Assembly: GCA_021204565.1 (NCBI GenBank)
Contig: JAJPZE010000242.1
Coordinates: 4,276 to 10,346, forward strand
Source of the DNA: Prevotella sp.
GTDB taxonomy: Bacteria; Bacteroidota; Bacteroidia; Bacteroidales; Bacteroidaceae
DNA length: 6,071 bases
Direction of reading: 5' to 3'
Shown: piece by piece, positions 1 to 4,753 of the stretch
How positions within the stretch are numbered: position 1 is the first letter of the stretch
Layout: each line of letters starts with the position of its first letter
Program-made: the position numbers and the translations under genes
Notes under the pieces: generated by a model
What the model was told of the DNA's origin: nothing
Database searches by the model: none
Seen by the model: only the letters and a program-made list of their open reading frames with translations

Positions 1-572
1 CGTGCGAGCATCAGGGCGCAAATGACGAGGCGCTCGTCGGCGCGCGCGGTCGACGCGGAAACCAGCAGATCGGTCAGCGCCGTCTCCTCTGCGGCGGTCA
101 GCACGAGCGCGGAATAGACGGCGTTGAACACGTTACGCCGGTACGTATACAGCTTCTCGTTGATGTATTTAGCCCTCTCGGCGCCGTTCGCTTCGCCTTT
201 CAGTGCGGTCAATTCCCCTATATATACACCGAGCTTCGCCCCTATCTCCTCGAACGCAACGGGGTTGCGGGCTGCCTCGTCCTTTGCTTGCGACAGAGTG
301 CGGTTGTCCCGTACGATGCTCTTCTCCAACATCCGCGAGGATATCTCGTAAGCGCTCTGACGGAGCTCGCGATAGAGCGAAGACCGTTGCGGGTCCTCGT
401 AACCGGTATAGAGATACTGTTTCATATATCCGTACGTGGAGCGGACGGCATCTATCTCCCGCAGCGCGTCGGTTAACAAATACTTCGTTGCGACCTTATG
501 GAGAGCGTCGAGCGTTGCTCCGAGCGTGCTCTCCGTCATCAGGGAGCGTATCTCGTTCAGTTCGTCTTTCAT
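1..572 (-). CDS. Unrecognised helical protein, C-terminus outside window
   Basis: I translated 190 complete codons from the ATG at 572 down to the window edge with no stop. The protein begins MKDELNEIRSLMTEST and has no signal peptide or membrane segment, so it is probably cytoplasmic. It is rich in Ala, Leu, Glu, Arg and Tyr and looks entirely alpha-helical. A tyrosine-rich stretch (STYGYMKQYLYTGYEDPQR, about residues 45-63) is its most distinctive part. The start is well supported: its ATG overlaps the TGA of the upstream lipoprotein gene as ATGA, which suggests translational coupling and a shared job. I recall similar large helical, TPR-like hypothetical proteins in Bacteroidales, but I cannot name a family or function. 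A repeat scaffold working with the lipoprotein is inference only. The antisense strand is also open here, as expected in GC-rich coding DNA. Confidence 0.82.
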   Translation of the reverse strand, partial: MKDELNEIRSLMTESTLGATLDALHKVATKYLLTDALREIDAVRSTYGYMKQYLYTGYEDPQRSSLYRELRQSAYEISSRMLEKSIVRDNRTLSQAKDEAARNPVAFEEIGAKLGVYIGELTALKGEANGAERAKYINEKLYTYRRNVFNAVYSALVLTAAEETALTDLLVSASTARADERLVICALMLA

Positions 573-1480
573 TCGTTCAAATAATTTCGGGTCTCGTTTA
601 TCAATTCATCCGCCGGACGCCCGGCACGGACAAAGGTTATCTCCGGCAAACGGTTGATTGCGGCGGAGTCGAGAAGACAATATTTCATGAGCTCCCGACT
701 GCACCCCCGAAGCCCGTATTTGTTTATCGTGTCGCACGCCATAGAGTATACGCGGCAGAGCTTCTCCGCCGCTCCGGCGTTCTCTTTCCTGTCGGCAAAC
801 GCCTTGCGGAGCGCCAGCACGCCGAGCTTCCGCCCGTTCTTTCCGCCCGCTCCCGGTATCTCTTTTTGCCCCATCATCACCGCCCGCGTGGCGTACGGCT
901 CGGGCAACCAGGCGGCATCCAACTCGTTGTTTTGCAACATCCGCAGACGCAACTCGACGTCGTTAATCTGCACTTTGAATACCGGCGCGCTTGTCTTTAC
1001 GCCCGCGAAAGTGCGGTCCGTCAAGTAATCCGTAGCGGAGAAGCGCGTCATTGCAACTATCTTGTCGCCGAACTGAACCAAACGATTGAGCCGCGCCGAA
1101 CGGGACGTAAACAGCCTCCATTGCCGTTCCGTGCCCGTCAAAAGCTCCAGTCGCAGGCTGTCTTTGCGGCGAAGCTGCGCCGTGCGGACAAGGTCGGTGA
1201 ACGCCCCGTCGGCACTTCCGCCGGCGAGCGCAGTGTCAATATCGAGGTCGGCAGAATAGCTGTCGAGCTCCACCGACAAACCTTCGGCGGCGAACAAACC
1301 GCGCTCCGCCGCAACAAAAAACGGCAACGCATCGAGCGCCGGTACATATGCAATACGTATGGAGGTGTCCTGGCGAAGGGTATCACCCGTGTCCGCACTC
1401 CCCGCCTCCTGCCCCTTACGGCAGGCGCAAACTACGGACAACACGACGGCGACCAATGCCAATACCGCCGTTTTCCTCAT
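569..1480 (-). CDS. Predicted lipoprotein, NMT1/SsuA-like ABC solute-binding protein
   Basis: This 303-residue protein is probably a lipid-anchored solute-binding protein of the NMT1/THI5/SsuA group. The signal peptide MRKTAVLALVAVVLSVVCAC ends in a lipobox (V-C-A-C), with lipidation expected at Cys20. The binding fold starts near residue 41 (IRIAYVPALDALPFF), continues with AAERGLFAAEGLSVEL (57-72), and has the later signature NDVELRLRMLQNNELDAAW (173-191) followed by LPEPY. A longer reading from an ATG at 1516 adds 12 residues before the signal peptide and would start inside a candidate -7 element (1521-1514), so I chose the ATG at 1480. Relatives bind sulfonates, nitrate or thiamine precursors, but nothing here fixes the ligand. 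No ABC permease or ATPase gene is visible nearby. Instead it is coupled by ATGA to an unrecognised helical protein, so a non-transport role is possible. Confidence 0.85.
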   Translation of the reverse strand: MRKTAVLALVAVVLSVVCACRKGQEAGSADTGDTLRQDTSIRIAYVPALDALPFFVAAERGLFAAEGLSVELDSYSADLDIDTALAGGSADGAFTDLVRTAQLRRKDSLRLELLTGTERQWRLFTSRSARLNRLVQFGDKIVAMTRFSATDYLTDRTFAGVKTSAPVFKVQINDVELRLRMLQNNELDAAWLPEPYATRAVMMGQKEIPGAGGKNGRKLGVLALRKAFADRKENAGAAEKLCRVYSMACDTINKYGLRGCSRELMKYCLLDSAAINRLPEITFVRAGRPADELINETRNYLNE

Positions 1481-1513
1481 AACTATCCCGCGCGAAAGAA
1501 CAACCATACGTTG

Positions 1514-1541
1514 CAAAAGTAAATAGTTTTTTCATACCAAA
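1514..1541 (-). promoter_or_regulatory. Candidate Bacteroidetes promoter for the lipoprotein gene
   Basis: On the minus strand TACTTTTG (1521-1514) matches the Bacteroidetes -7 consensus TAnnTTTG, and TTTG (1541-1538) could be the -33 element. The spacing is 16 bp, shorter than the usual 19-21, so this is only a fair match. Its transcript would start near 1507, about 27 nt before the chosen ATG at 1480, which supports that start over the one at 1516. Confidence 0.4.
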
Positions 1542-1704
1542 ACCCGCGTAACGCAAAAAGTTTGCCCTATGTCGGCGGAGACCGCAACCTGCGGCGCATA
1601 GCGGTTGTATATCACTACTAAGGCGCAATACGCCGAGTTGTTCCGCCGTATCTTCTTCCGATTACATCATTTGAAAAATACAAATCATATTGCCCTCTAC
1701 CCGG

Positions 1705-1736
1705 CAAATATACAAATATCCCGCCGGTTTTACAAC
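1705..1736 (-). promoter_or_regulatory. Weak candidate promoter overlapping the terminator hairpin
   Basis: On the minus strand TATATTTG (1712-1705) fits TAnnTTTG exactly. GTTG (1736-1733), a 3-of-4 match to the -33 TTTG, lies 20 bp upstream, the expected spacing. The -33 element falls at the tip of the terminator hairpin of the DUF4890-like gene. If real, it would give the lipoprotein gene a leader of about 220 nt. AT-rich tails of terminators match this consensus easily by chance. Confidence 0.25.
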
Positions 1737-1747
1737 CGGCGGGATAT
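1705..1747 (-). terminator. Intrinsic terminator after the DUF4890-like gene
   Basis: A perfect 14-bp inverted repeat (1747-1734 with 1729-1716, core CCCGCCGGTT/AACCGGCGGG) encloses a 4-nt loop. It begins 28 bp beyond the stop codon of the DUF4890-like gene. On the minus strand the tail is TTTGTATATTTG, which is U-rich but interrupted. On the plus strand the tail is not T-rich, so termination is assigned to the minus strand. Confidence 0.75.
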
Positions 1748-1774
1748 AAGCAACAAGATGATGCCTTTATAAAT

Positions 1775-2341
1775 TTACTCGGCTTCGCACGGGGGCGGGC
1801 AGTTTGCCGGACAAGGACATCCCGCGGGTTGTTCGCCGCGCGGAGCGCTCGGTCCGTTACCCTCTTCGTCGCGCGGTCCCTTACCTCTCGGTCCGCCCGG
1901 ACGTCCGCCGCGGGGGCGCATATTCTTCTGCATCGTTTCGTATTTAGCGTACTGCTCTTCGGTCAGAATGCCTTTCAAAGCCTCGTTGTACTCCGCGCGC
2001 GGGTTCTCATTCATTTCCGGACGAGCCTCGGGAGCTTGCGGACGGTCGGTCGTCTGCTCGTCTACTGCTTCGCCTTCGGTGCCGTCCTGTTTCGGTTGGG
2101 GACGCATTCCGGGGCGGTGCATACCGGGACCCTGTTTCCCCGCATATTCGGTATTGAGGGCGAGAACCGCCTCTTTCTGCTCGTCTGTCAGCCCCAGACT
2201 GTCAGCCATCATATCGGTTTGGCGTTGAGCCATCTCCTCTTTTGACGGTCTCTGACGTTGGCTCTGACTGCCGTCGTCCTGTGCTTGTGCGCTCAGCGTA
2301 ATCACCATTAACGCTGCAACAGCTAAAATCATTCTCTTCAT
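1775..2341 (-). CDS. Exported DUF4890-like (Spy/LTxxQ-type) protein with Cys/Pro-rich tail
   Basis: This is a 188-residue exported protein of unknown function. It has a clear signal peptide (MKRMILAVAALMVITLSAQA, cleavage likely after Ala20), so it should act in the periplasm. The mature part is hydrophilic, rich in Gln, Glu, Pro, Gly and Arg. It carries two LTxEQ-type motifs, LTDEQKEAVLAL (51-62) and LTEEQYAKYETMQ (126-138), the hallmark of DUF4890 and the wider Spy/CpxP group of periplasmic proteins. A low-complexity spacer (about 70-115) separates them. After the second helix comes an RGG/GPRG-rich tail ending in a cluster of four cysteines, CPCPANCPPPC (Cys175, 177, 181, 185), which I do not know as a standard feature of the family. 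Chaperone or metal binding is inference. The 173 bp upstream, back to trmB, are AT-rich with no promoter I can defend. A strong hairpin follows the gene. Confidence 0.85.
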   Translation of the reverse strand: MKRMILAVAALMVITLSAQAQDDGSQSQRQRPSKEEMAQRQTDMMADSLGLTDEQKEAVLALNTEYAGKQGPGMHRPGMRPQPKQDGTEGEAVDEQTTDRPQAPEARPEMNENPRAEYNEALKGILTEEQYAKYETMQKNMRPRGGRPGGPRGKGPRDEEGNGPSAPRGEQPAGCPCPANCPPPCEAE

Positions 2342-2514
2342 TTTCTTCCGGTTTTTGAGTGTTAATATTAATGTTTCAAGTGATTTGATTTACGCTAATA
2401 TGACGCTCAAACGCGCGAAATGGTTTAATATCATATGCGAAATAAACCGGTATTTTATACTTTTTTTTCGAACGCGAACCTCCCCGCCGGCAAGGCATCA
2501 GATACATTCGCGCC

Positions 2515-3285
2515 TTATTTGCCCGTTGTTTTAGGCGAGCGTCGTTCCCGCCGGTACGAGCGGTAATCGTCGGTTTCGATCTCCACGTCCGGCTCAATGA
2601 GCCCGCCCGAGCGCGGCAAACGGAACGCAAGATATTTGATATTGATGCCCCTTTCGAGCCACATCCGCTCGTAATACGTCTGAATATGAAGCAGCTCGCG
2701 TTGCTCCGCGTCCGCTATCTCCGTATTGTAAAGGTCGTCGGTTGCCAGCTCCACGGGCAGATGATTGGCCTCGGCGACGAGCTTCGTATAAGTGTAGAGA
2801 AAGGCGGAGTCGGTCTTAAGGTGTATCCGCCCGCCGTCGGCGAGCAGCTTGCGGTAACGGTTGAGGAAGCATGTAGACGTCAGACGCTTGCGCGGATTCT
2901 TCATCTGGGGGTCCGAAAACGTAAGCCATATCTCCTCTGCCTCGCCTTCGGCGAAGAAGCGGTCTATGATTTCGATATTCGTGCGCAGGAACAAGACGTT
3001 GGCCAAGCCCTCTTCGAGCGCCTGTGTCGCCCCGGTCCACATCCGCGCGCCCTTAATATCGACGCCGATAAAGTTGCGCTCGGGGTATCGGCGGGCAAGG
3101 TTTACGGCGTATTCGCCCTTGCCGCAACCGAGCTCAAGAATTATCGGATTGTCGTTCTTGAAATAATCTTTGCGCCACCGTCCGCTAACGGCGCACGGCT
3201 TGTCCTCTAATATTTTATACGGGAACTGGAGTACGTTTGGGTAACGCTCCATATCCGCGAACTTCGCCAATTTCCCCTTCCCCAC
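2515..3285 (-). CDS. trmB: tRNA (guanine-N7-)-methyltransferase TrmB
   Basis: TrmB uses S-adenosylmethionine to methylate N7 of G46 in the variable loop of tRNAs, in the cytoplasm. The 256 residues hold the Rossmann methyltransferase signature IILELGCGKGEYA (48-60), the acidic end of strand 2 in FIGVDIKGAR (72-81), and the family motif TFSDPQMKNPRKRLTS (122-137). They also hold HLKTDS (155-160) and the C-terminal TYYERMWLERG (203-213). The start is GTG at 3285: no ATG lies upstream before the ilvE stop, and the resulting MGKGKLAKFADM matches the conserved N-terminus I know from Bacteroidales homologues, while ATG at codon 12 would cut that off. About 30 charged residues follow the usual core. 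It lies 22 bp after ilvE and is probably cotranscribed with it. No clear terminator follows; a CGCGAA/TTCGCG pair there is followed by A residues, not T, on this strand. Confidence 0.95.
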   Translation of the reverse strand: MGKGKLAKFADMERYPNVLQFPYKILEDKPCAVSGRWRKDYFKNDNPIILELGCGKGEYAVNLARRYPERNFIGVDIKGARMWTGATQALEEGLANVLFLRTNIEIIDRFFAEGEAEEIWLTFSDPQMKNPRKRLTSTCFLNRYRKLLADGGRIHLKTDSAFLYTYTKLVAEANHLPVELATDDLYNTEIADAEQRELLHIQTYYERMWLERGINIKYLAFRLPRSGGLIEPDVEIETDDYRSYRRERRSPKTTGK

Positions 3286-3307
3286 AAACGATTAACTTGT
3301 CCGCAGA

Positions 3308-4321
3308 TTACACTACAACCCTCGTCCAGCCGTGCTTGTCCTCAACTGTGCCGTACTGTATCCCGCGCAGAGTGTTGTAAAGACGTGTCGACCAAGGCCC
3401 CGGCTCGTCGCCGAAGGCGTAGCGTTTGCCCGTCTCCGGGTCGTCGATATACGATATCGGACTGATTACCGCAGCCGTGCCGCAGGCTCCCGCTTCCTCG
3501 AATGTAGCGAGCTCCTCTATCGGTATCGGGCGGCGCTCAACCCTCATACCCAAATCCTCCGCAACCTGCATAATGCTCTTGTTCGTAACCGACGGGAGAA
3601 TGCTTGTCGACTTCGGGGTGATGTAGGTGTTGTCCCTGATGCCGAAGAAGTTGGCTGCCCCGCATTCGTCTATGTATTTCTTCTCCTTTGCGTCCAAATA
3701 AAATTCGCATGCGTAACCCTGCTCGTGAGCTATTTTGTTCGCCAATAACGACGCCGCATAATTCCCCCCGACCTTATAACAGCCCGTTCCGAGCGGAGCG
3801 GAGCGGTCGTACGCACGGGTTACAACGTATGGATTGCTTGCAAAGCCGCCTTTGAAATACGGACCTACGGGCGTAACAAAGATGAGGAAAAGATATTCGT
3901 CGGACGGATGAACGCCCACACGCGCGCTCGTGCCGATGAGCAACGGGCGTATATATAACGTTGCCCCGCTCTCATAGGGGGGAACGTAATCCACGTTTAG
4001 CCGGACAACCGTCTCAACCATCTCTATGAACATCTCCGTCGGCACCTCAGCCATCACTATACCGTGACTTGTCGCTTGCAACCGCTCCGCGTTCTCCTCA
4101 GGCCGGAACACACGTACCTTCCCGTCGGGACACCGATAAGCTTTAAGCCCTTCAAACGCCTCCTGACCGTAGTGAAGGCATACGGCGGCGATATTCAAAT
4201 TAAGCATGTCGGAGGACGAAACCTCTATTTTGCCCCACTTGCCGTTACGAAACCGGCAGCGTACGTTGTAGTCTGTCTTGACATAACTAAAGGGCAAATT
4301 CGCCCAATCAAGCTCTTTCAT
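3308..4321 (-). CDS. ilvE: Branched-chain amino acid aminotransferase IlvE
   Basis: IlvE is a PLP enzyme of fold type IV (class IV aminotransferase). It catalyses reversible transamination between leucine, isoleucine or valine and 2-oxoglutarate in the cytoplasm, the last step of their synthesis. The 337 residues are full length for the long branch of the family. Visible signatures are HYGQEAFEGLKAYR (50-63), LYIRPLLIGTSARVGVHP (122-139), the PLP-binding lysine Lys183 in TGCYKVGGNYAAS, and DECGAANFF (218-226) in the cofactor-phosphate region. EAGACGTAAVISPIS (276-290) follows near the C-terminus. The ATG at 4321 gives MKELDWANLPFSYVKTDYN, the N-terminus expected in Bacteroidales. A consensus promoter lies about 100 bp upstream, giving a leader of about 90 nt, and trmB follows after 22 bp. 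No other ilv or leu gene is in the window. Confidence 0.96.
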   Translation of the reverse strand: MKELDWANLPFSYVKTDYNVRCRFRNGKWGKIEVSSSDMLNLNIAAVCLHYGQEAFEGLKAYRCPDGKVRVFRPEENAERLQATSHGIVMAEVPTEMFIEMVETVVRLNVDYVPPYESGATLYIRPLLIGTSARVGVHPSDEYLFLIFVTPVGPYFKGGFASNPYVVTRAYDRSAPLGTGCYKVGGNYAASLLANKIAHEQGYACEFYLDAKEKKYIDECGAANFFGIRDNTYITPKSTSILPSVTNKSIMQVAEDLGMRVERRPIPIEELATFEEAGACGTAAVISPISYIDDPETGKRYAFGDEPGPWSTRLYNTLRGIQYGTVEDKHGWTRVVV

Positions 4322-4419
4322 CGTTTTGTTTATACTCTAATAAAAACAGTTATTCTCTCTCCGGGGCGGCGGCGGAACATACGTCGTAACGCGCCCGCAA
4401 CACTTTCTTTACGGGTGTG

Positions 4420-4451
4420 CAAAGATAAATATAAATCCCTTTTATAACAAA
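4420..4451 (-). promoter_or_regulatory. Consensus Bacteroidetes promoter for ilvE-trmB
   Basis: On the minus strand TTTG (4451-4448) and TATCTTTG (4427-4420) are separated by exactly 20 bp. This matches the Bacteroidetes primary sigma factor consensus TTTG-N19-21-TAnnTTTG at every defined position. Transcription would start near 4413, leaving a leader of about 90 nt before the ilvE ATG. The -33 element sits in the U-tract of the upstream terminator. Confidence 0.75.
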
Positions 4452-4483
4452 AAGGATATATAACAATTTGTTTTTATACCCTT
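4443..4483 (-). terminator. Probable intrinsic terminator after xseAB
   Basis: On the minus strand AAGGGTATA (4483-4475) pairs with TATATCCTT (4460-4452) over 9 bp with one G-U wobble. It has a 14-nt loop and is followed by TTTGTTAT, so the U-tract reads CCTTTTTGTT. The stem is AT-rich and only moderately stable. A second GC-rich imperfect hairpin lies closer to the xseB stop (minus GCGCCGGGGA at 4534-4525, pairing with TTCCCGGGGC at about 4511-4502), but has no T-tract. Confidence 0.5.
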
Positions 4484-4534
4484 ATAGTTGATGATTTATA
4501 TCGCCCCGGGAACAAGGTCGGACTCTCCCCGGCG

Positions 4535-4753
4535 CTAATCTTCTTCGCCGCCGGGCATACTCTCCCCGTCGCCGGCAAGTATGTTTTTAATCTCTTCGTC
4601 GGCAAGGCGCAGGCGTTCTTTGCATAGGCGAATGAGCTCCTTTGCCCGCTTTATCCGGGCCGAGAGCTCGTCTATACCGATGTCCCCGCTCTCTATTTGC
4701 CCGGCGATGGTCTCCAATTCGCGGAGCGCCTGTTCGTATTTAATTGTCTCCAT
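4535..4753 (-). CDS. xseB: Exonuclease VII small subunit XseB
   Basis: XseB is the small non-catalytic subunit of exonuclease VII. Several copies bind each XseA to form the enzyme that cuts single-stranded DNA into short oligonucleotides from either end. The 72 residues are the usual length. They show the family's two-helix hairpin: KYEQALRELETIAGQIESGD (5-24), then IGIDELSARIKRAKELIRLC (25-44), and the LxxAEEEI-like end LRLADEEIKNIL (48-59). A short acidic tail closes the protein. The ATG at 4753 lies inside the 3' end of xseA, giving a 14-bp overlap in another frame. Such overlap is common for this pair and suggests coupled translation to keep subunit ratios. Confidence 0.95.
   Translation of the reverse strand: METIKYEQALRELETIAGQIESGDIGIDELSARIKRAKELIRLCKERLRLADEEIKNILAGDGESMPGGEED

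Noticed and set aside
1481..1516. ATG at 1516 as the lipoprotein start
   Set aside because: It places 12 extra residues before an otherwise typical lipoprotein signal peptide and overlaps a candidate -7 promoter element.
203..1522. Plus-strand open frame of 439 codons
   Set aside because: It runs antisense across two minus-strand genes with clear features (lipobox, binding-protein motifs, ATGA junction). Its own product is Arg-rich, without domain signatures, and looks like GC-rich antisense shadow.
1416..1628. Minus-strand 70-codon frame overlapping the lipoprotein N-terminus
   Set aside because: It has a TTG start, no recognisable motif, and overlaps the signal-peptide coding region in another frame. 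I treat it as a shadow.
1481..1715. TPP riboswitch upstream of a THI5-like protein
   Set aside because: I looked for the conserved CTGAGA and ACCTGATC-type segments on the minus strand and found neither.
2461..2514. Terminator after trmB with an 8-base homopolymer
   Set aside because: The CGCGAA/TTCGCG pairing is followed on the minus strand by A residues. The T-run is on the plus strand, where no gene ends.
2376..2630. Minus-strand 84-codon frame spanning the end of trmB and the gap after it
   Set aside because: About half of it overlaps trmB in another frame, the rest is AT-rich intergenic DNA, and the product has no recognisable feature.
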